Below are positions 1-10,715 of a stretch of DNA of 64,000 bases, one piece after another. The stretch covers positions 1,349 to 65,348 of the forward strand of contig NZ_QGKU01000034.1 of assembly GCF_003172915.1 (NCBI RefSeq). Direction: 5' to 3'. Below the pieces are notes generated by a model, which ran no database searches, was not told where the DNA came from, and saw only the letters and a list, made by a program, of their open reading frames with translations. The translations under genes were made by a program, and so were the position numbers. Position 1 is the stretch's first letter; each line of letters starts with the position of its first letter. The DNA comes from Meridianimarinicoccus roseus (GTDB taxonomy: Bacteria > Pseudomonadota > Alphaproteobacteria > Rhodobacterales > Rhodobacteraceae).

Positions 1-294
1 CGCCGGAGGCTCCGCGCGCGGCCTCCTCCTACACCACGTCCGGGGGCACTGCTGGGTGCGCCGCTATTGCGAAACAGGCCATGAGGGCGGCATAAGCCAG
101 TGCCACCATACGCCGGATCCCCAAGCAAACATGACCCTACGCGCCAAAGCGATTACATCGGCGCCTACGTTCGTTTGCAGTTTCTTCCGACGCAAGCAGT
201 CCGGGCCCGGCTTCGATGCCTTTGTGTTCCACAGACCTGGAACCTTCCTGCGCACAGCGATGTGCCGGATCTTTGGCAAGGGGTCCTTGAGCGG
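1..294. other. Non-coding or unresolved left edge
   Basis: No convincing gene is seen downstream of arsH. A 26-codon minus-strand frame (about 105 down to 25) and a 71-codon minus-strand frame (279 down to 64) exist, but neither has a recognisable domain or a good ribosome binding site. A GGAGGC/GCCTCC inverted repeat at 5-26 could form a GC-rich hairpin behind the ars operon, but it has no T-run. Confidence 0.4.
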
Positions 295-1023
295 TCAGAT
301 CGAGGCTTGGTTCACCCGCGCCGAAAGCTGCGCTGCCGTTTCCACCCGTTCGCTGTAGCGGTCGGTGAGATGGGGGGCGAGGTCGCGGGTAAGCAGGGTG
401 AACTTCACCAGTTCCTCCATCACGTCCACCATCCGCATGTAGAGCGGCGAAGGTTTCATGCGCCCGCCCTCGTCGAATTCAAGGAACGCCTTGGGGACCG
501 AGGACTGGTTGGGGATCGTCAGCATCCGCATCCAGCGGCCCAGCACGCGCATCTGGTTGACCGCGTTGAAACTTTGCGAGCCGCCCGAGACCTGCATCAC
601 CGCCAGCGTCTTGCCCTGCGTCGGGCGCACGCCGCCCAGCTCCAGCGGCATCCAGTCGACCTGCGCCTTCAAGATGCCGGTCATCGCCCCGTGCCGTTCG
701 GGCGAACACCAGACCATCCCCTCGCACCAAGTCACGGCGGCACGCAGTTCGGCCACCTTTGGGTGCTCGGCGGGTTCGGCGTCGGGAAGCGGCAGGCCCG
801 CGGGATCGAAGGCGCGCGGTTCGGCCCCCAGCGCGGTCAGTACGCGGGCGGCTTCTTCGTTCAGCAGGCGCGAATAGGAGCGCGCGCGAAGGCTGCCGTG
901 GAGCAGCAGGATGCGCGGCGGATGGGTGCTGCGCGGCGGCGCAGCCAGCGCGTCGGGGTCCGACGGCCGGAAGGCGTCGGCTGAGATGTTAGGAAGGTCG
1001 GCAAGGCGGGGCTGGTCGGGCAT
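295..1023 (-). CDS. arsH: ArsH, NADPH-dependent FMN reductase of arsenic resistance
   Basis: ArsH proteins are flavodoxin-fold NADPH:FMN oxidoreductases that oxidise trivalent organoarsenicals in the cytoplasm. The 242-residue product has the flavin phosphate loop GSLRARSYS near residue 45, the family stretch [17 protein letters not shown], and the conserved C-terminal segment around LTDRYSER. I chose the ATG at 1023. A TTG at 1041 in the same frame would overlap the end of arsC, and the ATG form matches the usual family length. It is the last gene of arsR-acr3-arsC-arsH, 10 bases after arsC, so it is probably co-transcribed and arsenite-inducible. Assignment is secure; the exact start is less so. 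Confidence 0.93.
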   Translation of the reverse strand: MPDQPRLADLPNISADAFRPSDPDALAAPPRSTHPPRILLLHGSLRARSYSRLLNEEAARVLTALGAEPRAFDPAGLPLPDAEPAEHPKVAELRAAVTWCEGMVWCSPERHGAMTGILKAQVDWMPLELGGVRPTQGKTLAVMQVSGGSQSFNAVNQMRVLGRWMRMLTIPNQSSVPKAFLEFDEGGRMKPSPLYMRMVDVMEELVKFTLLTRDLAPHLTDRYSERVETAAQLSARVNQASI

Positions 1024-1033
1024 GTCCGGCTGG

Positions 1034-1456
1034 TCAGGCAACGCGGTTTCCTTCGGTGTTCAGGATCATCTGCCCGTCCTCCTTGTGGAATGGGCCGGGA
1101 GGCCAGCGATCCATGAGGTCGAGCACGGTTTCGGACGGACGGCACAGGCGCGTGCCGCGCGGAGTGCAGACGATGGGCCGTTCAACGAGGATCGGATGGA
1201 TCAGCATGGCGTCCAGCAAGGCGTCCTCGCCGATGGCGGGGTCCGTAAGGCCCAACGCCTCCGCTGGCGAGCGGCGGATGCGCAGGGCCGTGCGCGGGGT
1301 CAGTCCGGCTGCCGCGAACAGCCCAAGAAGCTGCGGGCGGGTCCAGCCGGTGTCGAGATAGCGGATCACCACCGGCGCCGCACCGCCCGCGCGAAGCAGC
1401 GCCAGCACGTTACGGGACGTCCCGCAGTCGGGATTATGGTGGATGACCGCAGTCAA
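1034..1456 (-). CDS. arsC: ArsC arsenate reductase, glutaredoxin-coupled type, TTG start
   Basis: Reduces arsenate to arsenite, which the adjacent Acr3 pump exports. The 140-residue protein starts with the ArsC/Spx signature [10 protein letters not shown], whose Cys11 is the catalytic cysteine, and its length matches the family. There is no ATG or GTG at the expected position. TTG at 1454-1456 overlaps the acr3 stop as TTGA, giving the N terminus [11 protein letters not shown], and this coupling argues for the start. The longer in-frame reading upstream lies inside acr3 and has no homology to this family. Confidence 0.92.
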   Translation of the reverse strand: MTAVIHHNPDCGTSRNVLALLRAGGAAPVVIRYLDTGWTRPQLLGLFAAAGLTPRTALRIRRSPAEALGLTDPAIGEDALLDAMLIHPILVERPIVCTPRGTRLCRPSETVLDLMDRWPPGPFHKEDGQMILNTEGNRVA

Positions 1457-2508
1457 TTCGCGGGAAACCAGTGACGGGTGCGGTTGGCGAAAGCCACGAG
1501 CGACAGCATCACCGGCACTTCCACCAGCACGCCGACCACCGTTGCCAGCGCGGCACCGGAACCGAGACCGAACAGGCTGATCGCCACCGCTACGGCGAGT
1601 TCGAAGAAGTTGGACGTGCCGATCAGCGCGCAGGGGGCGGCCACCTCGAACGGCACTCGCCAAGCGCGCGCGGCGAGGTAGGCAAGGAAGAACATGCCAT
1701 AGGATTGAAGAAGCAGCGGTACGGCGATCAGCCCGATTACCAGAGGCCGGTCGAGGATCACGTTGCCCTGGAACCCGAACAGCAGCACGACGGTCACCAG
1801 CAGGCCCGCAACGGTCAGCGGTTTGATCCGGGCGCGGAAGCGATCCACCGCCGCCTCGCCACCCCATTCAATCAACTTCTGGCGGACCGTCACACCGGCT
1901 GCAAGCGGGATCAGGATGTAAAGGATCACCGACATCACAAGCGTTTCGTAGGGCACGATGATGTTGCCCACGCCCAGCAGGAAAGCGACGATGGGCGCGA
2001 AGGCGAAGACCATCACCACGTCGTTCACGCTGACCTGCACAAGTGTGTAGGTGGGATCGCCCCGCGTGAGTTGCGACCATACGAAGACCATCGCCGTGCA
2101 GGGCGCCGCGCCCAGCAGGATCACGCCGGCAAGATAGGCCTGCGCGTCGTCCGGCGGGATCAGTCCGGCGAAGACATGTTCAAAGAACAGAACGCCGAGC
2201 GCGGCCATGGTGAAGGGCTTGATCAGCCAGTTCACCGCCAGCGTTATGATCAGCCCTTTGGACCGGTCACCGATCCGGCGCAGCGCGCCGAAATCCACGC
2301 CGACCATCATCGGGAACACCATCGCCCATATCAGCAGCGCGACCGGTAGGTTGACGCTGGCCGCCTCCAGCCCTGCGAGGGCGCTGAACAGGTCTGGCAC
2401 CAGCGCGCCAAGCCCGAGACCGACCGCGATCGCCATTGCCACCCAGAGCGACAGCCAGCGTTCGAACGGTCCGAGGCCGGCGGCCCGGGCATCGGGGATT
2501 TCCGTCAT
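1453..2508 (-). CDS. acr3: Acr3 arsenite efflux permease
   Basis: Inner-membrane carrier that exports arsenite using the proton-motive force. The 351-residue product has about ten hydrophobic segments and the family motif [13 protein letters not shown], carrying the conserved cysteine needed for arsenite transport, plus [12 protein letters not shown] near the C terminus. Start ATG at 2508 overlaps the arsR stop (ATGA), so translation is probably coupled to the regulator. Its stop overlaps the TTG start of arsC. Confidence 0.95.
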   Translation of the reverse strand: MTEIPDARAAGLGPFERWLSLWVAMAIAVGLGLGALVPDLFSALAGLEAASVNLPVALLIWAMVFPMMVGVDFGALRRIGDRSKGLIITLAVNWLIKPFTMAALGVLFFEHVFAGLIPPDDAQAYLAGVILLGAAPCTAMVFVWSQLTRGDPTYTLVQVSVNDVVMVFAFAPIVAFLLGVGNIIVPYETLVMSVILYILIPLAAGVTVRQKLIEWGGEAAVDRFRARIKPLTVAGLLVTVVLLFGFQGNVILDRPLVIGLIAVPLLLQSYGMFFLAYLAARAWRVPFEVAAPCALIGTSNFFELAVAVAISLFGLGSGAALATVVGVLVEVPVMLSLVAFANRTRHWFPAN

Positions 2509-2867
2509 GCTTCTTTGTCCTTGTCGCAAGGGGCTGCCTCCGCGGTGGTTCGGGCCGAGAACGGTGCGCAGAGGTCCGGATTGCCGCCGCAGCAATCCTC
2601 CATGAGGAAGGTCAGCAATTCGCGCATCTGGTCCGTTTCGGGAAAATACCGGATTGACCGTCCGTTCCGCCGTTTTCGCACAAGCCCGGCCGCCAGCAGC
2701 ACCGACAGATTCGCCGATAGCGTGTTGGCACGGATGCCGAGCGCGGAGGAAATATCCCCCGCTGCCATCCCGGTGGCGGGTCCGGCCTGCATCAGCAGTC
2801 GAAACACGTCGAGTCGGGTGGGCTGCGCCAGTGCGGAGAGCGAATCGAGAGCCGCTGTCTTTTCCAT
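2505..2867 (-). CDS. arsR: ArsR/SmtB-family arsenic-responsive repressor
   Basis: Winged-helix repressor of 120 residues that should autoregulate the ars operon. The N-terminal part ([17 protein letters not shown], then [21 protein letters not shown]) is the HTH core. A CC pair and a further Cys in the C-terminal stretch [11 protein letters not shown], plus a Cys near the end, are candidate arsenite ligands. Their C-terminal placement resembles ArsR types that do not use the classical ELCVC helix-3 site, which is absent here. The ATG lies within an inverted repeat and has no Shine-Dalgarno sequence (see promoter entry). Confidence 0.94.
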   Translation of the reverse strand: MEKTAALDSLSALAQPTRLDVFRLLMQAGPATGMAAGDISSALGIRANTLSANLSVLLAAGLVRKRRNGRSIRYFPETDQMRELLTFLMEDCCGGNPDLCAPFSARTTAEAAPCDKDKEA

Positions 2868-2885
2868 AATTCAAGAAATATGGAA
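2862..2885. promoter_or_regulatory. Candidate ArsR operator, inverted repeat over the arsR start
   Basis: TTCCATA and TATGGAA form a perfect 7-base inverted repeat separated by 10 bases. It covers the putative -10 element and the arsR start codon, which would let bound ArsR block initiation. It is the only clear dyad in the intergenic region. Inference from position; operator identity is not shown. Confidence 0.5.
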
Positions 2886-2903
2886 ATGATGGTACCGGGT
2901 CAA
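2875..2903 (-). promoter_or_regulatory. Putative ars promoter, predicted leaderless arsR transcript
   Basis: On the minus strand, TTGACC (2898-2903) and TATTTC (2875-2880) are 17 bases apart. The predicted transcription start falls at 2867-2868, on or next to the A of the arsR ATG. No Shine-Dalgarno motif precedes that ATG, which agrees with leaderless translation. Confidence 0.5.
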
Positions 2904-2961
2904 GATGGCGGTGACCGTTGCGGGTGCGCCGCTGGCCGGGCCGGGCCCGGCCGTGCTGCAC

Positions 2962-3888
2962 CTATGTGGTCGGAATCACCCAGTCCGGCACGATCCTTGA
3001 CCGATCGATGAACGGCTGCACGTCATGCCCGGCGAACAGGCCCAGCCCGCCGACAAGCACGGTGCCGAGGCCGGCCGCCGCGCCGCCAAGGATATCGGTG
3101 TGCAGCGTGTCTCCCACCATCGCCGCGCGCGCCACGTCGATCCGCTGCGCCACGGCGCTGTAAGCGGTGCCGAAAGGCTTGCCGTGAAACACTGGGGCCT
3201 GCCCGGTCCGGTCCCACAGATCGTGCGCAAACCAGCCGGGTTCGATGCTCAGGCCGTCGATCTGCGGCGCCACAAGGTCGGGGTTGGCAATCAGAAGCGG
3301 CCGCGGTCTGCGTTCCAGCGCGGCGACCAGCCTGTCCTGCAACGCGCCTGTCCATCGATCCGAGGCGAGGAACACGAACGCTTCTGCCTCGTGCCAGAGC
3401 CGGTCATCGGCCAGCAGGTGTTCCACCCGCGCGGGCAGGTCGCTGAAATCGTCGCCGTCCACCGCGATGGCGGCCCAGAGGGCACCGGGGGCGATCGCCT
3501 CCATCTGTGCGCCTGCCACGTCGCGGCTGCTGACAACTTCGTGCGCTGCGAAGTCGAAGCCGAGGCCGCGATACTTTTCCAGCGCACGGGCGCGCGGATA
3601 GCTGGCGGCGTTGGTCAGAACGCACACTGCCTTGCCGCCCGCGCGCAGCTGTGCAATCCGCGCCACCGCGCCGGGCACTGGGGCTTCGCCGACCACCAGA
3701 ACGCCGTAAGCATCCAGAACGTAGGCGTCATAGGTTTCCATCGTGTCGGCCAATGTCGCGCCGTGCCGGGACCGTTCCGGAAAGGCGGGGGGAGCGGGCA
3801 GGCGCGCGGCTATGGCATGGTAGCGGGCAAAGGCGGCGATGGCGGTGTGCGGCGGTGCGGTGCGGGTCAGGGTCATGGGTCCGCCCAT
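2962..3888 (-). CDS. NagD-like HAD-IIA superfamily protein (TIGR01459-like)
   Basis: 308 residues in the HAD-IIA group (NagD/phosphoglycolate phosphatase-like). Seen motifs are I (LDAYGVLVVGE, nucleophile Asp59), II (VLTNAA), III (FHGKPFG) and IV (MVGDTLHTDILGG). The second Asp of the usual DxD motif I, the general acid in HAD phosphatases, is Tyr61, so phosphatase activity is uncertain. ATG at 3888 and an internal ATG at 3876 are both possible starts; residues before about 45 lie outside the HAD core. A paralogue at 27145-28011 has the same kind of substitution. Substrate unknown. Confidence 0.8.
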   Translation of the reverse strand: MGGPMTLTRTAPPHTAIAAFARYHAIAARLPAPPAFPERSRHGATLADTMETYDAYVLDAYGVLVVGEAPVPGAVARIAQLRAGGKAVCVLTNAASYPRARALEKYRGLGFDFAAHEVVSSRDVAGAQMEAIAPGALWAAIAVDGDDFSDLPARVEHLLADDRLWHEAEAFVFLASDRWTGALQDRLVAALERRPRPLLIANPDLVAPQIDGLSIEPGWFAHDLWDRTGQAPVFHGKPFGTAYSAVAQRIDVARAAMVGDTLHTDILGGAAAGLGTVLVGGLGLFAGHDVQPFIDRSRIVPDWVIPTT

Positions 3889-3924
3889 AAGGCGCTGCGC
3901 ACCGGCGCGCCAGTGCAGATGCGT

Positions 3925-4314
3925 CTACCAGACCACATGCAGCCCGTTCCAGCCCGCGAAGGCCGCGTCGCGGCTGACCAGCGGCAGGCCCAGCACGTTC
4001 GCGCTTGCCGCCAGAAGGCGGTCGAACGGGTCGCGATGCGCCCAGTCGCGCAGCGCCGCGCGCAGGCAGATGTCCGGGGTGAAGGGCGCCGCCACACCAC
4101 CCTGTGCTGTAAGGATCTCGGCCAGCCCGGCGACATGGGCCTCCATTTCGGGCCATTTGCCAAGCCGCACCTTCTGGCCGATCTCGAAGAAGCTGATCGG
4201 GCTGACATAGACTGTATCGGCGCCGGTAATGGCTGCGCTTGCGCGGGCGGACAGAAGTGCGGGGCTGGCGAACGACCACACCCACGCATGGGTGTCGAGC
4301 AGCACAGCCCGCAT
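3925..4314 (-). CDS. vapC: PIN-domain toxin, VapC family
   Basis: 129-residue PIN-domain protein, expected to be a Mg-dependent RNase inhibited by the upstream antitoxin. The acidic residues fit the family: Asp7 in LLDTHAW, Glu44 in ISFFEIGQK, and Asp95/Asp98 in HRDPFDRLL. Its ATG overlaps the antitoxin stop by one base (TGATG), the usual coupled arrangement. RNA target unknown. Confidence 0.9.
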   Translation of the reverse strand: MRAVLLDTHAWVWSFASPALLSARASAAITGADTVYVSPISFFEIGQKVRLGKWPEMEAHVAGLAEILTAQGGVAAPFTPDICLRAALRDWAHRDPFDRLLAASANVLGLPLVSRDAAFAGWNGLHVVW

Positions 4315-4541
4315 CAGTCGCCTTCCCAGGCGGCCAGGTCGTCATCGGCCATCGGGGCGGTGAAGTCGGGCGGGGTGCCGAGTTGCCCGGCCAGAAGCCC
4401 CAGCCGGAACCCGGTCTGCGGGATCGCCACCAGCCGCACCACGGGGCGCGAGCCCTTGGCGATTACGACCTCCTCGCCGGCGAGGGCGGCTTCGATCAGC
4501 TTGGAAAGCTGGCTTTTCGCTGTGTGAACGGGAACCTGCAT
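4314..4541 (-). CDS. vapB: Phd/YefM-type antitoxin of the VapC toxin
   Basis: 75-residue antitoxin. The N terminus (VPVHTAKSQLSKLIEAALAG, then EEVVIAKGSRPVVRL) is the Phd/YefM DNA-binding fold. The C-terminal tail, rich in acidic residues (ADDDLAAWEGD), is the likely toxin-binding segment. A strong Shine-Dalgarno AGGAGG lies at 4548-4553. It probably autorepresses with VapC through repeats in the promoter. Confidence 0.88.
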   Translation of the reverse strand: MQVPVHTAKSQLSKLIEAALAGEEVVIAKGSRPVVRLVAIPQTGFRLGLLAGQLGTPPDFTAPMADDDLAAWEGD

Positions 4542-4562
4542 CGGGCGCCTCCTGATATGGCC

Positions 4563-4591
4563 AAGTTAGCCAAGCCAAGAGCGAAATTCAA
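4563..4591 (-). promoter_or_regulatory. Putative vapBC promoter with overlapping short repeats
   Basis: Minus-strand TTGAAT (4586-4591) and TAACTT (4563-4568) are separated by exactly 17 bases. The spacer and -10 region hold repeated TTGGC units (plus strand: GCCAAG, three bases, GCCAAG, then CCAAG), which may be the antitoxin operator. Inference. Confidence 0.45.
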
Positions 4592-4630
4592 GTCTGGCAT
4601 GTCGCAGGCAATGGGCAGGCGCGGCATGCC

Positions 4631-4647
4631 GTGCGGCCCGGCCGCAC
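4631..4647. terminator. GC-rich hairpin downstream of the coiled-coil gene
   Basis: GTGCGGC and GCCGCAC form a perfect 7-base stem with a 3-base loop, 30 bases past the stop of the minus-strand gene at 4677. No T-run follows, so it is at best a weak terminator or an mRNA 3'-end stabiliser. Confidence 0.3.
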
Positions 4648-4676
4648 CCGATCACGGGCGGGCCGGTGCGAGCGCC

Positions 4677-4964
4677 TTACTTGAAGCGGGCGCGGGCCTG
4701 TTCGAACGCGCTGGACATGCTGTCCCACGCTTTGCGCATGCCGTCTTGCATGTCGTCCCATGCGGCGTCACCGGCCTTCTTCGCCTCTTCCATCTTGGCC
4801 TGCGCTGTATCGCGCTGGTCGCGCATCTTCTTCAGTTCTTCATCGTATTTCGCCTGCTGGTCAGCCTGCGCGCCGCGCGCCTGCGCTTCCAGCTTGTCGA
4901 TCTCGGCGTTCCACTCGTCGATCTGAGCCTTCATCTTTTGAACGAATGCGTCACGATCTGTCAT
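4677..4964 (-). CDS. Small coiled-coil protein, sll1863-like stress family
   Basis: 95 residues, highly charged and almost entirely helical, with an unbroken heptad-like pattern (DAFVQKMKAQIDEWNAEIDK onwards) and an Ala/Trp-rich C terminus (DAAWDDMQDGMRKAWDSM). No signal peptide or membrane segment. The pattern matches small coiled-coil proteins described as the sll1863 family, which are stress-associated in cyanobacteria, but the biochemical role is unknown. I chose the ATG at 4964 because GGAGA lies just upstream; a longer reading to 5003 has no such site. Divergent from sqdB. Confidence 0.7.
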   Translation of the reverse strand: MTDRDAFVQKMKAQIDEWNAEIDKLEAQARGAQADQQAKYDEELKKMRDQRDTAQAKMEEAKKAGDAAWDDMQDGMRKAWDSMSSAFEQARARFK

Positions 4965-5176
4965 GGTGTCTCCTTTTCTATTGCGAAGCGCACAACCCAA
5001 CATGCCTGCTGCATGATTGCAACAGCGCGGCCCGGGATCGGCCGGATTGTGACGAAACCGTGATCGCGGCCGGGTGGGGGATCGAAAAGGGGCGTGTCAC
5101 CGTTGCGTTACATCTATCGTGTTGAAGGCAGCCACCTGCCGCAGCGCAGCGAAACGATGAAGGGAAAGGAGACGTC

Positions 5177-6334
5177 ATGAAGGTTATCGTTCTGGGAGGC
5201 GACGGATTTTGCGGCTGGCCCACGGCCCTGCACCTGTCGAACCGGGGGCATGACGTTATCATCGTGGACAACCTGTCGCGCCGGAAGATCGACGTGGAAC
5301 TGGAAGTCACGTCGCTGACGCCGATCCGCCCGCTGGGCGAACGCATCCGCGCCTGGCACGAATTGACCAACCGCCGCATCCATGTGGAAAGTTTCACCGT
5401 GGGCGAGCATTACCACCGCCTGCTGACGCTCCTGCGCGAAGAACGGCCCGACGCCATCGTGCATTTCGCCGAACAGCGCGCCGCGCCCTATTCGATGAAA
5501 TCGTCGGCGCACAAGCGCTACACGGTTTCCAACAACCTGAACGCGACGAACGACGTGCTGGCCGCGATTGTCGAAAGCGGTCAGGACATTCACCTTGTGC
5601 ATCTGGGAACGATGGGCGTCTACGGCTACGGAACGGCGGGCATGAAGATCCCCGAAGGCTACCTTTCTGTGCAGGTCGCCACCGAGCACGGGCCCCACAC
5701 GCAGGACATCCTTTACCCGGCCAATCCGGGGTCGATCTATCACATGACCAAGACGCAGGATCAGCTGTTCTTCTTTTTTTACAACAAGAACGACGGCGTG
5801 CGGATCACTGACCTGCACCAGGGCATCGTCTGGGGCACGCAGACCGAAGAGACGCAGATGGACGAGCGTCTGATCAACCGCTTCGACTATGACGGTGACT
5901 ACGGCACCGTGCTTAATCGTTTCCTGATGCAGGCCGCCGTGGGCTACCCGCTGACGGTGCATGGCACGGGCGGTCAGACGCGGGCCTTCATCCACATTCA
6001 GGACACCTGCCGTTGTGTGGAACTCGCGCTGGAAAACCCGCCTGCGAAGGGCGACCGGGTGAACATCCTCAACCAGATGACCGAAACCCATCGCGTGCGC
6101 GACCTTGCCGCGATGATCGCCGAGCAGACCGGGGCCGAGGTCGCGATGGTGGACAACCCGCGCAACGAGGCGGCTGAGAACGATCTGCATGTCAGCAATG
6201 ACACGTTCCTGAAACTGGGGTTGGAGCCGATCACGCTGGAACGGGGCCTGCTGTCCGAGGTGACCGAGATCGCCCGCAAGTACGCGGACAACTGCGACCG
6301 TGACAAGATTCCCTGCGTGTCCCTCTGGCGCTGA
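5177..6334 (+). CDS. sqdB: UDP-sulfoquinovose synthase (SQD1/SqdB type)
   Basis: Converts UDP-glucose and sulfite to UDP-sulfoquinovose, the head-group donor for the membrane sulfolipid SQDG. The 385-residue NAD-dependent SDR-type protein has the nucleotide motif GGDGFCGW at residues 7-14, HLGTMGVYG with Thr145, and the catalytic pair Tyr188/Lys192 in SIYHMTK. The SQD1 family segment RRKIDVELEVTSLTPI is also present. Shine-Dalgarno GGAGA precedes the ATG. The sqdA, sqdC and sqdD partners of Rhodobacter are not in this window, so the glycosyltransferase must be elsewhere. Confidence 0.9.
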   Translation: MKVIVLGGDGFCGWPTALHLSNRGHDVIIVDNLSRRKIDVELEVTSLTPIRPLGERIRAWHELTNRRIHVESFTVGEHYHRLLTLLREERPDAIVHFAEQRAAPYSMKSSAHKRYTVSNNLNATNDVLAAIVESGQDIHLVHLGTMGVYGYGTAGMKIPEGYLSVQVATEHGPHTQDILYPANPGSIYHMTKTQDQLFFFFYNKNDGVRITDLHQGIVWGTQTEETQMDERLINRFDYDGDYGTVLNRFLMQAAVGYPLTVHGTGGQTRAFIHIQDTCRCVELALENPPAKGDRVNILNQMTETHRVRDLAAMIAEQTGAEVAMVDNPRNEAAENDLHVSNDTFLKLGLEPITLERGLLSEVTEIARKYADNCDRDKIPCVSLWR

Positions 6335-6345
6335 GGCGCGTGGCC

Positions 6346-6786
6346 ATGTCCGATCTGTCCTTCGGCCATTTCGTGATCGCGCAGGAGGCGTGCTGGTCGG
6401 AGGTTCTGGCCGAACTGAGGGCGGGCCGGAAGACCAGCCACTGGATGTGGTTCGTCTTCCCTCAGCATGTCGAGCTTGGCCGGTCGGCCACCGCGCGGCG
6501 CTTCGGCCTGGCGGGCCGCGCCGAGGCGCGGGCCTATGCCGCCGATCCGGTTGTCGGTGTTCGGCTGCGCGCCGCGCTGGACGCGGCGATGCAGAGCGGC
6601 GAACGCGATCCGGTCCGAGTGTTCGGACACGTCGATGCGATGAAGCTGCGGTCCTGCCTGACGCTTTTCGCTGCCTGTGCGGACGACCCCGCGCCGTTCC
6701 GGGCGGGGCTGACGCATTTCTTTGGCGGAGAGGACGACCCCGCGACGCGCGACCTGCTGGCCCGCGCGCCTGGAGTTTCGGGCTAA
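6346..6786 (+). CDS. DUF1810 family protein
   Basis: 146-residue cytosolic protein of the DUF1810 (YhdI-like) family. It carries the typical N-terminal RFxxAQ-like segment (FGHFVIAQEACWSEVLAEL), the signature HWMWFVFPQ, and a C terminus ending in FFGGEDDPATRDLL. Molecular function is unknown. It follows sqdB by 11 bases and may be co-transcribed. ATG at 6346 is preferred over GTG at 6340. The 3' end overlaps the convergent export lipoprotein gene by 4 bases. Confidence 0.8.
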   Translation: MSDLSFGHFVIAQEACWSEVLAELRAGRKTSHWMWFVFPQHVELGRSATARRFGLAGRAEARAYAADPVVGVRLRAALDAAMQSGERDPVRVFGHVDAMKLRSCLTLFAACADDPAPFRAGLTHFFGGEDDPATRDLLARAPGVSG

Positions 6787-8138
6787 AGGCCGGTGGACAG
6801 CGACGCCGCCTGGTTGAACAGGCTCGGCACGAATTGCGACACGACGCGGTTCCATTTCGTGATCGGCTGTTCCTCGATGAAGATGAAGTCGTTCGGGCGC
6901 AACTGCATCTGTGTGGCGAGGATCAGGTTGCCCGGATTGCGCGCATCGAGGTGATAGGCACGCACCCCGCCGGTCGTGCCGAAGCCGCGCAGCAGGTAGA
7001 TCTGCGACGGGTTCCCGCGGGCGTTGTCGAAGCCGCCCTCGGCATAGATCGCATCGGCGAGGTTGGCCATGCGGCCGTAAGGCAGCGCGAGGCGGCTTTG
7101 GCGCACCAGTTCGCCCGCACGATAGACATAGTCGCGCTCCAGCGCGTCAAGCTCCGTCAGCGCGACAAAGTTCTGCCGCTCTTCCTCAAGCTGGGCACGG
7201 CGGATGGTGAACTCGGTCTCGAGCTGGTCCAGCACGTTGGCGCGCGCGGCTGTGTCGGCCTGCACCAGCGCCAGCTGGTCGGCGAAATACTGCTGCGCGC
7301 GGTCCAGTTCGTAGGACGTGTCGACATAGACCGCGTCGCCATCAGTCAGCGCGATGCGTTGCAGACGGGCGCTCGTGAAGAAGTCGGTCAGCGGGATCTG
7401 GTAGAGCGTGCCGTCCCGGAACAACCGGATCGAGGCGTAATCCTGGTCGGGCGCGACCACCCCGCCGGCCAGTTGCAGCGCCTCGCCCAGCCGCAGTGGC
7501 TGAAGCGTGATTGGAACCAGCGCGGGGCGGCCCACGGCGCCTCCGACCGACACGCGCTTCGAATTGAACTCGGCGATCTCGAGGCTGAAGGTCGGGTCCA
7601 TCTCGGACGCGACCAGCGCCTGGAAGACCGCTGCTTCGGCATCTTCGACCGTAAGCCCGGCGACCCGCACGCGGCCGGTGTTCGGGATCGCGATGGTCCC
7701 ATCATCCTGCACTGTATAGCCCTGACGGCGGTTCTGTGCGGCGAGGATGCCGCTCAGCGCCTCGGCCTCCGTTACCGGGGCCGTCGTCGCCAGCAGCAGC
7801 ACATCGGCAATGCCGATGCGGTAGGGTCCGGGCGTGATTTCCGGCGGCACCCGCAATTCGACCGCGGCGGGGCGGTCCTCCGGGCGGCCGGGGGTTTGCG
7901 GCATATCCAGCATTCCGGCCTGATCGGGCGCGGTCGCAGTCTGCCCGAAGGCGCGCGGCACGCGGCGCGGCTGGTAGGGCGATGCATTGGCCGCCGAAAT
8001 CGCTTGCGGGGTCATGGTCACGACGACGACGTCGACCGGTGCATCGGCGTTGCGCGAGGCCGGTTCGACGGAAGGGGCGATATAGGCCGCGCCGCAACCG
8101 GTCAGAAACAGCGCCAGGCACATGGTCAATCTGGTCAT
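6783..8138 (-). CDS. Wza/KpsD-like polysaccharide export outer-membrane lipoprotein
   Basis: 451 residues with a lipoprotein signal peptide; lipobox FLTGC puts the lipidated Cys at 15. A polysaccharide-export domain begins around residue 105 ([12 protein letters not shown]) and includes [21 protein letters not shown]. It is followed by SLBB-like repeats ([14 protein letters not shown], then YLLRGFG) and a long helical region near 265-330. It should form the periplasmic/outer-membrane channel for capsule or exopolysaccharide. No Wzc-like kinase or synthase is adjacent; the polysaccharide genes at 58.6-64 kb are possible partners. Confidence 0.85.
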   Translation of the reverse strand: MTRLTMCLALFLTGCGAAYIAPSVEPASRNADAPVDVVVVTMTPQAISAANASPYQPRRVPRAFGQTATAPDQAGMLDMPQTPGRPEDRPAAVELRVPPEITPGPYRIGIADVLLLATTAPVTEAEALSGILAAQNRRQGYTVQDDGTIAIPNTGRVRVAGLTVEDAEAAVFQALVASEMDPTFSLEIAEFNSKRVSVGGAVGRPALVPITLQPLRLGEALQLAGGVVAPDQDYASIRLFRDGTLYQIPLTDFFTSARLQRIALTDGDAVYVDTSYELDRAQQYFADQLALVQADTAARANVLDQLETEFTIRRAQLEEERQNFVALTELDALERDYVYRAGELVRQSRLALPYGRMANLADAIYAEGGFDNARGNPSQIYLLRGFGTTGGVRAYHLDARNPGNLILATQMQLRPNDFIFIEEQPITKWNRVVSQFVPSLFNQAASLSTGL

Positions 8139-8412
8139 CGGTCCACTCTACTCAGGGCTATCGGTGTGGAAGGCGGTAGACCACATCCCCGCCTTCCCTT
8201 GCAACAGGTCAGCCATGCGGCGGGCGTATCGGGGTCAGGGGCGTGCGCAGGGGCCACACTTCCGCCACGACAGATGGTGCCCATGCCGCGCGTCCGCGCG
8301 CCAAACCGGGGCGCAGGGTGCGGTCATTCCCCGCGCCCCTGCGGCGTGCCGTGCTGTGGCCTTCGCCGCGATTGTGTACTATGGCATGCGAAAATTCTCC
8401 AAGGGTGGACCC

Positions 8413-10620
<2,208 letters not shown>

Positions 10621-10655
10621 TCGGGTTCCGGTCTCGGGCCGGTTTCGGTCCCGCG

Positions 10656-10691
10656 CGGCGCCGGTTCCCTTCGAGGACCGGCGCCGTTTTT
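10656..10691 (+). terminator. Rho-independent terminator of icd
   Basis: CGGCGCCGGT (10656-10665) pairs with ACCGGCGCCG (10677-10686) as a perfect 10-base stem with an 11-base loop, followed directly by TTTTT. It starts 36 bases after the icd stop. Confidence 0.88.
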
Positions 10692-10715
10692 GTGGCCGCA
10701 TCGCGGGCGTCGCTG

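Noticed and set aside
4631-4647. Hairpin as a strong terminator of the coiled-coil gene
   Set aside because: The stem is perfect but short and lacks a T-run, so I list it only at low confidence.
5353-5367. TGGCACG followed by TTGAC, resembling a sigma-54 promoter
   Set aside because: It is inside the sqdB coding sequence and lacks the GC element at the right spacing.
5114-6190. Minus-strand 358-codon frame
   Set aside because: Antisense shadow of sqdB; rich in Arg, His and Val with no recognisable family.
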